Program-made: the position numbers and the translations under genes | The notes under the pieces: generated by a model | What the model was told of the DNA's origin: nothing | Databases searched by the model: none | The model's input: only the letters and a program-made list of their open reading frames with translations | From: Cetobacterium sp050033475 | Lineage (GTDB): Bacteria; Fusobacteriota; Fusobacteriia; Fusobacteriales; Fusobacteriaceae | Direction: 5' to 3' | DNA: 64,000 nt | NCBI RefSeq assembly: GCF_050033475.1 | Contig: NZ_CP188320.1 | Coordinates: 62,001 to 126,000, forward strand | Shown: piece after piece, positions 50,285 to 58,635 of the stretch | How positions within the stretch are numbered: position 1 is the first letter of the stretch | Layout of the letters: each line of letters starts with the position of its first letter

Positions 50285-50370
50285 AATAAACATATTTGGA
50301 TTTTTATATTCAAAATTGGTATTCTATGATATAATATAGCGTTAAGTTTAAATATAATAGGAGAACAAAG

Positions 50371-51984
50371 ATGAATATAATAGAATTTAAAAATGTATCT
50401 AAATCATTTTTTACTCAAACCTTATATAAAAATGTCGACTTAGAAATTAATTCTATGGAAAAGATTGCTTTAGTTGGACATAATGGAGTTGGAAAATCAA
50501 CATTCATTAATATGATAATGGGAGAGGAAAGACCAAGTTCTGGTAAAATTTCTTTTGGTGAAGATGTTACAATTTCTTGTTTTGAACAATTTGGAAAAGT
50601 AGATATGGAAAAAACAGTGGATGAGTTATTAGATCTTCCATTTGAAAAAGTTATAACTGCTCAAAGAGAATTGGAAGCATTATCAGCAATGTTTACAGAT
50701 GAATCTGTAGATTATGATAAGTTAATGGAAGATTATGGAGTTGCTAATGATAAATTTGAAAGTTTAGGTGGATATTCTTATATGCACATAAAGGAAGAAT
50801 TTATTGAAATTTTTGAATTTAAAGATAAGTTAGAAAGAAAATTCAGTGAGTTAAGTGGAGGAGAAAGACAATATATTAGATTGGCTATTTCTTTATTTAA
50901 TCCTGCTGATTTAGTTATTTTAGATGAGCCATTATCATTCTTTGATAAGAAGAAAACAAAATGGTTATCAAACTATATTAACGATACAAATAAAGCTTTC
51001 TTAGTAATATCTCACAATGTAGATTTTATAAGAACCTTTGCTAATAAAATATTTGATATAGATAACAAAAGAATATATACATATGTTTGTGATTATAATT
51101 CTTTTGGAAGAGAGAAAAAAGTTAGATTAGCTGAAGAGAAAAAACAAAGTCTTGAGGTTGAGGAAAATATCAATACTAAGGAAAGTGCTATTCAGAAAAA
51201 ATTAGTATTATTAGAGAGATGTGATAATAAACATGCTCAAGCAGTAATAATAAGAAGAATGAAAAGAGAACTTCATCAATTAAATAAATCTAAAATTGAA
51301 TTTTCAGGGGAGTATAAGTATGAATATGTAGCTCCACCAAAGGAATTATTCATAGGAACTAGAGAAATTGAACCTGAAATTGTTACTTTAGTAGATGTTA
51401 GCAAGGAATACTCAGGAAAAGTTTTATATAAAAATGTAAATTTAGAAATCCTAAAGGATTCTAAAATTTGTATTGTTGGAGAAAACGGAGCTGGAAAATC
51501 AACTTTATTAAAGGTTATAACTGGTCAAGAAGAGCCAACAACAGGAAAAGTTGTTATAAATAAAAAGGCTAAGATAGCTTATTTAGTTCAAGAAACTTAT
51601 TTTGAAAATGAAAATATGTATATAAAAGATTATTTACATGAAAAAACAGGTTTATCAGATGAGTTTGTTGAAGCAGCTATAGATTCTCTTTATAATAATG
51701 AGCCAGAGTTCAGAGATAAGAGAATATTTATGTTATCAGGTGGAGAGAAGAAAAGATTAGAAATCTTCACAACAATTTTATCTGATACAGATTTATTAAT
51801 TATAGATGAGCCATCAACTTATATGGATGATTATTCAAGAGAAACTATTGCTAACTTATTAACTGACTATCCAGGAGCGGTTATATTAGTAAGTCACGAT
51901 AAGGCTTTAATGAGAAAATTAGATTTTGTTACTTATGATATTCGTGACAAAATGTTTAGAGTTAAAGAAAGCGGAAATAATTAA
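50371..51984 (+). CDS. Divergent ABC-F family ATPase
   Basis: The 537-residue protein has two ABC domains without membrane segments. Domain 1 has GHNGVGKST, LSGGE and DEPLSFFD; domain 2 has GENGAGKST, LSGGE and DEPSTYMD. Most ABC-F proteins have DEPTNHLD in both, so the Walker B extension is altered twice. The linker is charged (EVEENINTKESAIQKK). It may be a ribosome protection type or a distant housekeeping member. GGAG precedes the ATG. A strong terminator follows. Confidence 0.85.
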   Translation: MNIIEFKNVSKSFFTQTLYKNVDLEINSMEKIALVGHNGVGKSTFINMIMGEERPSSGKISFGEDVTISCFEQFGKVDMEKTVDELLDLPFEKVITAQRELEALSAMFTDESVDYDKLMEDYGVANDKFESLGGYSYMHIKEEFIEIFEFKDKLERKFSELSGGERQYIRLAISLFNPADLVILDEPLSFFDKKKTKWLSNYINDTNKAFLVISHNVDFIRTFANKIFDIDNKRIYTYVCDYNSFGREKKVRLAEEKKQSLEVEENINTKESAIQKKLVLLERCDNKHAQAVIIRRMKRELHQLNKSKIEFSGEYKYEYVAPPKELFIGTREIEPEIVTLVDVSKEYSGKVLYKNVNLEILKDSKICIVGENGAGKSTLLKVITGQEEPTTGKVVINKKAKIAYLVQETYFENENMYIKDYLHEKTGLSDEFVEAAIDSLYNNEPEFRDKRIFMLSGGEKKRLEIFTTILSDTDLLIIDEPSTYMDDYSRETIANLLTDYPGAVILVSHDKALMRKLDFVTYDIRDKMFRVKESGNN

Positions 51985-51990
51985 TAAAAA

Positions 51991-52018
51991 AACCTCCCGA
52001 TTTTGGGAGGCTTTTTTT
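51991..52018. terminator. Intrinsic terminator after the ABC-F gene
   Basis: CCTCCC and GGGAGG pair around a 6-nt loop followed by T residues; the convergent gene ends at its edge. Confidence 0.85.
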
Positions 52019-52379
52019 ATTTAAACTTAAAAAAATCTTTATAAGTTTTAATCTGAAAACGTTTTTTCCCAGTCTCACAAATTATTTTAATACTATTTTT
52101 CGTAGGAGTTATAAATTTAAAAGATTTACTTTTTCCTGGAGGAAGTAAAATAATTTGTGGATAAGTTGTTCCAGAACATGAAGCTTTGAATACTAAATAT
52201 GTAGGAGAATAATTAATAACTTTTCCTTCATAGAAATCACCGTCAATTTTTGAAATAATGGTGGAATTAATATTTAAGACTTCAGCTTCGATGGTTATTG
52301 GAATGGAAGAATTTTCTGAGAATAAAGGTTTGCACATTATCATTAAAATAAAGACACAAATAAATCGGAAAAGCTTCAT
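52017..52379 (-). CDS. Hypothetical exported protein
   Basis: The 120-residue protein has a signal peptide (~1-21, ending LFS) and a mature beta-rich chain ITIEAEVLNINSTI with ASCSGTTYPQIILLPPGKSKSF, which resembles a small immunoglobulin-like or pilin-type fold. Two Cys in the mature part could form a disulfide. No ribosome site is evident in the usual place. The family is not recognised; a role as envelope or fimbria-like subunit is only a guess. Confidence 0.55.
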   Translation of the reverse strand: MKLFRFICVFILMIMCKPLFSENSSIPITIEAEVLNINSTIISKIDGDFYEGKVINYSPTYLVFKASCSGTTYPQIILLPPGKSKSFKFITPTKNSIKIICETGKKRFQIKTYKDFFKFK

Positions 52380-52451
52380 ACAATTATCACCTTGTTACTA
52401 ATTTATAATGCTTCCATATTATACTAAATAAAATTCAAATTCCCTTTTTGT

Positions 52452-52482
52452 AAAAAAAAAAAAGAGGTTTTTTTAACCTCTT
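52452..52482 (-). terminator. Intrinsic terminator after the small cytosolic gene
   Basis: AAGAGGTT and AACCTCTT pair around a T-rich loop; on the minus strand a T run follows. Confidence 0.7.
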
Positions 52483-52497
52483 AATTTTTAAAAAATA

Positions 52498-52809
52498 TTA
52501 AAATTGAAATATATTTTTAATATAACCATTTATAATAACTTCTAATTCTTTCATTTTTTCATTTATTTCATCTTCATCTGAAGTTTCTCTAAATAAAGTA
52601 ACAATTTTTCTAGAAGGAGTTTGCCAATTTATTTCTACAGTACTTGGAGATAAAATATTTTTTAAATGTTCATCGCTTTCTACAAGTTGAAAATTAATAT
52701 TTTCCTTTGTAGATTCATTTGAAACTTCCCAAATATCATTTTCTAATTTTCTAAATTCAAAGTGAAAATCTGATTTAGTAGCATAATTTAAAATATTTAA
52801 TTCTACCAT
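52498..52809 (-). CDS. Hypothetical small cytosolic protein
   Basis: The 103-residue product starts at the ATG ending at 52809, with AGGAAG at a suitable distance; a GTG three codons upstream is too close to that site. It is acidic and mixed alpha/beta, with FEFRKLENDIWEVSNE and a coiled-coil-like EDEINEKMKELEVIING tail. The family is not recognised. It is divergent from the two-component system genes. Confidence 0.55.
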   Translation of the reverse strand: MVELNILNYATKSDFHFEFRKLENDIWEVSNESTKENINFQLVESDEHLKNILSPSTVEINWQTPSRKIVTLFRETSDEDEINEKMKELEVIINGYIKNIFQF

Positions 52810-52935
52810 TTGAAACACTTCCTTTTAAATAAATTTTCTTGTATTACCTTTCTAGGTGTATAAAAATATTCCTTTTTTTATAAATGTCTTTATTTTGCCA
52901 TTTTTAAATAATATAATAATAAAGGGTGATTGAGA

Positions 52936-53598
52936 ATGATGAGAAAAAAAATTTTAATTATAGAGGATGAAAAGGATCTGTGTAATATTATTGAGGATTC
53001 TTTAATTGAAGAGGGTTTTTTAGTAAAAAAATTATATGATGGTTCAGAATATTTAGATTTATTTTATGATTGGAAGCCAGAATTAATTTTATTGGATATA
53101 AATTTACCTGGAAAAAGTGGCTGGAAAATTTGTGAAGAGATTAGAGAGATATCTAATATTCCAATTATTATAATGACAGCAAGGGATGGAGAAATTGACG
53201 AGTTGAAGGGATTAAATTTAGGTGCAGATGACTATATTACAAAACCTTTCAGTCTAAAAATTCTAATAGCTAGAATAAAAAAAATATTAAAAATGGAATT
53301 AAATAGTGTATATAAATATGAGAAATTAATGTTTGATTTGAAAAATAATCAACTTTTTATAGATGGAAATAATATTGAAATTTCTAAAAAAGAGGGACAA
53401 GTTTTAGAATATTTAATTAGAAATAAAAATTTAATTTTAACTAGAGAGTTATTAATAAATGAAATATGGGGCTTCGATATTTATGTGGAAGAACGAACGG
53501 TGGATACTTTAATAAAAAGAGTAAGAAAAAAAATGGAAGATTATAATTTTTTAGTAAAGACAATAAGAGGGGTAGGATATACGTTCAATGAAAATTAA
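52936..53598 (+). CDS. OmpR-family response regulator
   Basis: The 220-residue protein has a receiver domain (ILIIEDE with the acidic pocket, phosphoacceptor Asp54 in ILLDINLPG, TAR and the Lys in ITKPFS) and a C-terminal winged helix ending in EERTVDTLIKRVRKKMED and IRGVGYTF. It is activated by the histidine kinase encoded next to it, whose start codon overlaps its end by 11 bases. The start could be either of two adjacent ATGs; 52936 is used. Targets are unknown. Confidence 0.92.
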   Translation: MMRKKILIIEDEKDLCNIIEDSLIEEGFLVKKLYDGSEYLDLFYDWKPELILLDINLPGKSGWKICEEIREISNIPIIIMTARDGEIDELKGLNLGADDYITKPFSLKILIARIKKILKMELNSVYKYEKLMFDLKNNQLFIDGNNIEISKKEGQVLEYLIRNKNLILTRELLINEIWGFDIYVEERTVDTLIKRVRKKMEDYNFLVKTIRGVGYTFNEN

Positions 53599-54913
53599 AA
53601 TAAATTTTTTTAGAAAATTATTAATTTTTTCAACGGGAATTATTTTTGCAACGGTGAGTATAGGATATATTTTAAATATTTTTTTTGTAGATGATTTTTA
53701 TATATATAGAAAAAAAGAATATATAAAAGAAATAAAAGTTAGAGTTGATAAATTGCAAAATGATCCTGAAGAATTGGAAGATTATATAGATACCTTGAAA
53801 GAAGTAGATGGAATTGAAGTCAAAATTTTAAAAAATAAAAATCATAAGATGATGGGCCATAGTAAATATCAAGAAATAGACAATAAGAAATGGAAAAATC
53901 AAACTTTTAAAATTTCAACTATTCCTAAAATAGGAGTTAAACTTTTAACTTATAATGCACCTTTAAAAAATGGAAAATATATATTTGTACGAACATCACT
54001 TTCGGTTATGAATGCTCATAAACATGAAATATATTTATTTAATATAATAACTACTATTATTTCAATTTTAGTAGCTCTTATTTTAGGAAGAATTTTTTCT
54101 AAAAAATTAACTAGAAATATAGAAAAATTAAATAAAAAAGCTTTGGAAATTTCCCAGATGAAATTTTCAAATGATATTATAATAAATAGTGGAGATGAAA
54201 TTGAAGAATTAAGTAAAAGTTTAAATTCTATGTCTAAAAATTTAAATTCATCAATAAATAATTTGAAATCTTTTGTATCCAATGCTTCTCATGAATTGAA
54301 GACACCAGTGGCGGTTTTAAGTACTCATATTCAGGCTTTGAAAAATAATAAAATTTTAGATGAGAGCAAAAGAAAAAAATATTTAGATATTTTAATGAGA
54401 GAAACAAGTGAAATGAATGATTTAATAAATAATTTGCTTACAATTTCACGAATCTCATCTCCTGATTATAAAATTAAATTGGAAAAAATAAATTTAAAAA
54501 ATTTAATTGAAGATTCTTTGGAGAAATATGAAATTTTAGAATTGGAAAAGGATATTGAAATAATTAAAGTTTATAGAGAACTATCTATTTTAGGAGATGA
54601 AAAACTTTTAAAACTAGCTATAAATAATATAATTCAAAATGCTTTGAAATATGGAAAGGAAGAATCTCAATTTTTAATTTATGATAAGGATGATTATTTA
54701 TATTTTGAAAATGAGTTCCAAGGAAAATTAAGTGAAGAACAATTGGAAGAATTATATGTGGCCTTTGCTAGAGGAGAAAATGCTTTAAATGAAAAAATAG
54801 AAGGAAATGGATTAGGACTTTCTATTATAAAAAGTTCTTTGGAGTTATGTAAAATAGATTATGGAATTTTTATAAAAAATAATAAATTTATATTTAAAAT
54901 TAAACTTAATTGA
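53588..54913 (+). CDS. Sensor histidine kinase
   Basis: The 441-residue protein has membrane helices at ~11-33 and ~148-170 around an extracytoplasmic sensor domain, a HAMP region, HisKA with SNASHELKTP (His235), an N-box NNIIQNALKYG and the G-box GNGLGLSI. It is the partner of the preceding response regulator. The signal cannot be read. The end of the gene is two bases before the DUF309 region, so the three are probably one operon. Confidence 0.92.
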   Translation: MKIKINFFRKLLIFSTGIIFATVSIGYILNIFFVDDFYIYRKKEYIKEIKVRVDKLQNDPEELEDYIDTLKEVDGIEVKILKNKNHKMMGHSKYQEIDNKKWKNQTFKISTIPKIGVKLLTYNAPLKNGKYIFVRTSLSVMNAHKHEIYLFNIITTIISILVALILGRIFSKKLTRNIEKLNKKALEISQMKFSNDIIINSGDEIEELSKSLNSMSKNLNSSINNLKSFVSNASHELKTPVAVLSTHIQALKNNKILDESKRKKYLDILMRETSEMNDLINNLLTISRISSPDYKIKLEKINLKNLIEDSLEKYEILELEKDIEIIKVYRELSILGDEKLLKLAINNIIQNALKYGKEESQFLIYDKDDYLYFENEFQGKLSEEQLEELYVAFARGENALNEKIEGNGLGLSIIKSSLELCKIDYGIFIKNNKFIFKIKLN

Positions 54914-54926
54914 GATGGAGATAGAA

Positions 54927-55280
54927 ATGGAAATAAAAGAATATAAAGAATTTTTAGACACCTATGAAAATAAAAAAGATTATTTTGAGTGTCATGAAAT
55001 TTTAGAGGAGTTATGGATTAAAGAAACTAATTGTGAAACTAAAAAGCATCCCAGTGTAATTTTATTACAAATTGCTGTGGGAGCATATCATTGGAAAAAT
55101 AAAAATATTATTGGAGCTAAAAAATTATTTCAAGGAGTTTTAGAAAATTATCCTGAAGTAGCTGTGGAAATAAATAATATAGGTTTTGATGAAAAAAAGT
55201 TGAAAAAACTTGTGGAGGAGCAATTGGATAAAATAAATTTAGGAAAAGAATTTGCCCATTTTTCCTTGCCTTTAAAATAG
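54927..55280 (+). CDS. DUF309-family protein
   Basis: The 117-residue protein has the DUF309 motif YFECHEILEELWIK near its start and the segment LLQIAVGAYHWKNKNIIGAKKLFQ, the helical bundle of a family of unknown function. ATG 54927 has GGAG at six bases; ATG 54915, just after the kinase stop, is an alternative that would be coupled to it. It ends the two-component operon before a terminator. Confidence 0.8.
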   Translation: MEIKEYKEFLDTYENKKDYFECHEILEELWIKETNCETKKHPSVILLQIAVGAYHWKNKNIIGAKKLFQGVLENYPEVAVEINNIGFDEKKLKKLVEEQLDKINLGKEFAHFSLPLK

Positions 55281-55281
55281 A

Positions 55282-55304
55282 AAACTCCGACAGTCGGAGT
55301 TTTT
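55282..55304 (+). terminator. Intrinsic terminator after DUF309
   Basis: AAACTCCGAC and GTCGGAGTTT pair with a one-base centre, followed by T residues. Nearly the same hairpin recurs after tldD. Confidence 0.85.
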
Positions 55305-55318
55305 AATGAAACTTTAAT

Positions 55319-55347
55319 TTGAAAAATAAAAAATAATATGTTAGAAT
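55319..55347 (+). promoter_or_regulatory. Promoter of the purine riboswitch transcript
   Basis: TTGAAA and TAGAAT are 17 bases apart; transcription should start near 55354, before the aptamer. Confidence 0.65.
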
Positions 55348-55375
55348 TAAGTCAAATTAGAAAACAAATACAAAA

Positions 55376-55448
55376 TTACTCATATATTTTTGGAGATATG
55401 GTCCAATAGTTTCTACGTCCTCACCGTAAAGGAGGATGCTATGGGTAG
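55376..55448 (+). promoter_or_regulatory. Guanine-type purine riboswitch aptamer
   Basis: The sequence contains the conserved purine-aptamer core: TACTCATATA (P1 and J1/2), GATATGG, AGTTTCTAC (P2/J2-3), CACCGTAAA (loop 3) and CTATGGGTA (J3/1 and P1). The C before TATGGGT is the specificity base, so guanine or hypoxanthine binding is expected. J3/1 has G where xpt has A. The downstream genes handle purines, which supports the call. Confidence 0.92.
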
Positions 55449-55504
55449 AAGTATACATTGAATAAATTTTAATATTGCTTTTAAAAAAATATTAAGAAAA
55501 TTTA

Positions 55505-55545
55505 AAGTGTAAACTCTATCCTTAGGTTGGAGTTTACACTTTTTT
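55505..55545 (+). terminator. Riboswitch expression-platform terminator
   Basis: GTGTAAACTC and GAGTTTACAC form a stem followed by T residues. The 3' side of aptamer P1 (GGGTAGAAGTATACA, 55443-55457) can instead pair with TGTAAACTCTATCC with one bulge, one G-U pair and one mismatch, a clear antiterminator. Ligand binding should therefore turn the operon off. Confidence 0.85.
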
Positions 55546-55573
55546 ATTTTACTGAACTAACTTGGAGGCTTTA

Positions 55574-56944
55574 GTGAAAAGAATTTTGATTGAGAATACT
55601 TACATAGTGACAATGAATGAAAAAAGAGAAGTTTATAGGAATGGTTCTATTTTAATAGAGGGAGATAAAATTGTTAAAATAGGAAAAGTTGATAGGGATT
55701 CCTTAGGAGAAAATGTGGAGATCTATGATGGAAAGGGGAAAATAATTTTACCTGGATTTGTAAATACCCATGTACACTTATCTCAGCAGATGGGAAGAGG
55801 AATTGCTGACGATGTGGATTTATTAACTTGGCTAAGAGAAAGAGTTTGGCCCTATGAAAGTAGTTTTGATTTGGAAGATTCATATATTTCTTCCTTGGCC
55901 TGTTGTGGAGAGATGATAAAAAGTGGAGTAACTACTTTTTTAGAATCTGGTGGACAATATGTGGAAGGAATGGTAAGAGCTGTAGCTGAGAGTGGAATGA
56001 GAGGTTGTCTTTCAAAATCTGTTATGGATGAAGGGGAGGGATTACCAAAAACTTGGCAGAAAACAAAGGAAGAGGAACTTCAAGTTCAGAAGGAACTTTA
56101 TGATAAATATAATAATACCCATGAGGGAAGAATAAAAATTTGGTTTGGGTTAAGAACAATTTTTAACAACTCAGATGATTTAATAAAAGAAACAAAAAAA
56201 TTAGCTGATGAATTGAATACTGGAATTCATATGCATGTGGGAGAAATTCCAGGAGAAAATGAATATGTAAAGAAAAAAAATGGTTTATCAACGGTGGAGC
56301 ATTTAAATAGTTTAGGAGCTTTAGGGCCAAATCTTTTAGCAGTACACACGGTATGGTTAACGGATAGAGAAATTGATCTATTTAAACTTTATGATGTTAA
56401 GGTATCTCACAATCCAGGAGCGGCAATGAAGGTAGTTTTAGGTTTTGCTAGAATTCCAGAAATGTTAGAAAAGGGAATTCCAGTTTCCATAGGAACTGAT
56501 GGGGCTCCTTCTAATAACAGAATGGATATGATGAGAGAAATTTATTTAACTTCATTAATTCATAAGGGAAGAACATTAAATCCTAAGGTTTTACCAGCTG
56601 AGAAAATTTTAGAAATGGCAACAATAAATGGAGCTAAATGTGCTCTTTTAGATAAGGAAATAGGAAGTTTAGAAGTTGGAAAAAAAGCAGATTTAATAGT
56701 AATAAATGAAAAAACTTTGCATAGTTTACCTGTACATGATCCAATTGGAAATATTGTTTATGCAATGTCTAGTGAAAATGTTGAATCAACAATGTGTAAT
56801 GGAAAATGGTTAATGAAAAATAGAGTTTTAACCTTTGTAGATGAAAATAAGCTTATGGAAAAATTAATTGAACAATCAGAGAAAATACAGAAAAAAGCAG
56901 GAATAAATATTCCTGATAGATTTCCAGTAATAAACATATTTTAA
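55574..56944 (+). CDS. Cytosolic amidohydrolase, purine deaminase-like (TRZ/ATZ family)
   Basis: The 456-residue protein starts at GTG 55574 with GGAGG five bases before. It has the metal site LPGFVNTHVH, HMHVGE, AVHTVWL and SIGTDGAPS of deaminases for nucleobases or nucleosides (guanine deaminase, MtaD or chlorohydrolase-like). A guanine riboswitch upstream and a purine permease downstream suggest guanine or a related purine as substrate. It has no signal peptide, unlike the two related genes at 24-26.6 kb. Confidence 0.83.
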   Translation: MKRILIENTYIVTMNEKREVYRNGSILIEGDKIVKIGKVDRDSLGENVEIYDGKGKIILPGFVNTHVHLSQQMGRGIADDVDLLTWLRERVWPYESSFDLEDSYISSLACCGEMIKSGVTTFLESGGQYVEGMVRAVAESGMRGCLSKSVMDEGEGLPKTWQKTKEEELQVQKELYDKYNNTHEGRIKIWFGLRTIFNNSDDLIKETKKLADELNTGIHMHVGEIPGENEYVKKKNGLSTVEHLNSLGALGPNLLAVHTVWLTDREIDLFKLYDVKVSHNPGAAMKVVLGFARIPEMLEKGIPVSIGTDGAPSNNRMDMMREIYLTSLIHKGRTLNPKVLPAEKILEMATINGAKCALLDKEIGSLEVGKKADLIVINEKTLHSLPVHDPIGNIVYAMSSENVESTMCNGKWLMKNRVLTFVDENKLMEKLIEQSEKIQKKAGINIPDRFPVINIF

Positions 56945-56967
56945 AATACAGATGGAGGAATTAAAAG

Positions 56968-58293
56968 TTGGAAAGAATAATTGGGAATGAAAATGCGTCG
57001 TCTAGTTTTATTGGAAAGTTTTTTAAGGTAGAAGAAAGAGGAAGCACAATTAGGACTGAGGTTATAGGTGGAATAACAACATTTTTAACAATGGCCTATA
57101 TAATTTTTGTAAATCCTGCAATACTTTCGGCAACGGGAATGGACAAGGGAGCACTTATAACAGTTACTTGTTTAGCAACTGCAATAGGAACAGCAATAGC
57201 TGCTTTTTGGGCAAATGCACCATTTGCTTTGGCACCAGGAATGGGACTTAATGCATTCTTTACTTATACTCTTGTGTTGGGACAGGGAGTTCCTTGGGAA
57301 GATGCCTTAGGAGTAGTATTCCTATCTGGATTATTTTTCTTAATAATGACTTTAGGTGGAATAAGAGAAAAAATTGCCAATGCAATTCCAAGTACAATTT
57401 CCACAGCAGCAACCTCTGGAATTGGATTATTTATAGCTTTCATTGGATTAAAAAATATGGGATTAATTGTTAGCAATCCAGCAACTCTTGTGGGCTTAGG
57501 TGGATTTAGTTTACCAACTGTGTTGGGAATTTTAGGACTGGCAATTATGGCTGTTTGTGAAATAAAAAAAATCAACGGTGGAATTTTAATAAGTATAGCA
57601 ATAACAACCATTTTAGGAATGGTATTTGGAATAGTTGAAGCACCAAGTGAAATTATTTCTTTACCTCCTTCAATAGCACCAATATTTATGAAGCTTAATA
57701 TCTTTGGAGCATTGAAAATTTCCTTAATGGGATCTATATTCTCGTTTATGTTTATAGATTTATTTGATTCATTGGGATTTATGATGGCATGTTATAAAAA
57801 TATGGGACTTTCTCAAGGGGAAGAGGGAGCAAAGGGATTAAAGAGAATGCTTCAGGTGGATGTTTCTTCAACTTTAATCGGATCAATTTTAGGAACAAGT
57901 ACAGTTACTTCCTTTGCGGAATCGGCAGCAGGAATAGCTGCAGGAGCTAGAACAGGGTTAGCTTCCTTAGTTACAAGTATTTTATTTATAGTGGCTTTAT
58001 TATTTACTCCTTTAGTGGGAGTAGTTCCTGGATACGCATCAGCTCCAGCTTTGGTTTTAGTGGGAGTATTTATGTTTAAATCCATAGGGAAAATAGATTT
58101 TTCAGATATGAAAATGGCAGTGCCAGCCTTTGTAACTATAGTAATGATGCCATTGACTTATAGTATAAGTATCGGATTAAGTTTTGGATTTTTAGCTTAT
58201 ATTATAACTCATATAGCAGCGGGAGAAGTTAAAAAAATTAATTTTGCTCTATGGGCAATTGGAACACTATCATTTATTAACTTAATAATCTAA
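56968..58293 (+). CDS. Hypoxanthine/guanine/adenine permease (AzgA/PbuG type)
   Basis: The 441-residue membrane protein matches the AzgA branch of NCS2-type nucleobase transporters: GGITTFLTMAYIIFVNPAILS at the start, NAPFALAPGMGLNAFFTY, and DLFDSLGFMMAC with TSFAESAAGIAAGARTG. It should import guanine or hypoxanthine by H+ symport. It starts at TTG 56968 with GGAGG nine bases before. It is the second gene of the riboswitch-controlled operon. Confidence 0.9.
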   Translation: MERIIGNENASSSFIGKFFKVEERGSTIRTEVIGGITTFLTMAYIIFVNPAILSATGMDKGALITVTCLATAIGTAIAAFWANAPFALAPGMGLNAFFTYTLVLGQGVPWEDALGVVFLSGLFFLIMTLGGIREKIANAIPSTISTAATSGIGLFIAFIGLKNMGLIVSNPATLVGLGGFSLPTVLGILGLAIMAVCEIKKINGGILISIAITTILGMVFGIVEAPSEIISLPPSIAPIFMKLNIFGALKISLMGSIFSFMFIDLFDSLGFMMACYKNMGLSQGEEGAKGLKRMLQVDVSSTLIGSILGTSTVTSFAESAAGIAAGARTGLASLVTSILFIVALLFTPLVGVVPGYASAPALVLVGVFMFKSIGKIDFSDMKMAVPAFVTIVMMPLTYSISIGLSFGFLAYIITHIAAGEVKKINFALWAIGTLSFINLII

Positions 58294-58302
58294 AATAATA
58301 GA

Positions 58303-58340
58303 AAAAAAGGGTTCTAGTCATGTGCTAGAGCCCTTTTTTT
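58303..58340 (+). terminator. Intrinsic terminator after the purine permease
   Basis: AAAAAAGGG and CTAGA/TCTAG arms with CCCTTTTTTT form a hairpin with an unpaired base on each side. Confidence 0.82.
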
Positions 58341-58620
58341 ATGGTACTTTCAGAAGATGACCTTCTAAAATGGCTCAAAAACCATTGTCTTACAAGGTTT
58401 TGATACAAAGTATAGGACCTTTCTTTAAAATCGAAATAAATTGATGTGCTGAAAACCTTAATTGGCGATAGTTTCAGAAAAATATAGGAATCTATGGAAA
58501 GTATTAAAATTAATAAATGCCCAATTTATGGGGGTTTCAGAAAATAAAAAAATCTAGGAATTGAAAAAAAGTACTGGTAAAGAAAGATAGAATAATATGG
58601 TATACTATATCAAATAACAT
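58341..58620. other. Intergenic stretch with repeated TTTCAGAA, no gene seen
   Basis: No plausible gene is visible. The octamer TTTCAGAA occurs at 58348, 58472 and 58535, two of them as GTTTCAGAAAA, and the G+C looks higher than in other spacers. It may be a degenerate mobile element or an unrecognised small RNA. An extended -10 (TGG then TATACT, 58598-58606) for tldD lies at the right end. Confidence 0.4.
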
Positions 58621-58635
58621 AGTTAGGAGGTTTTT

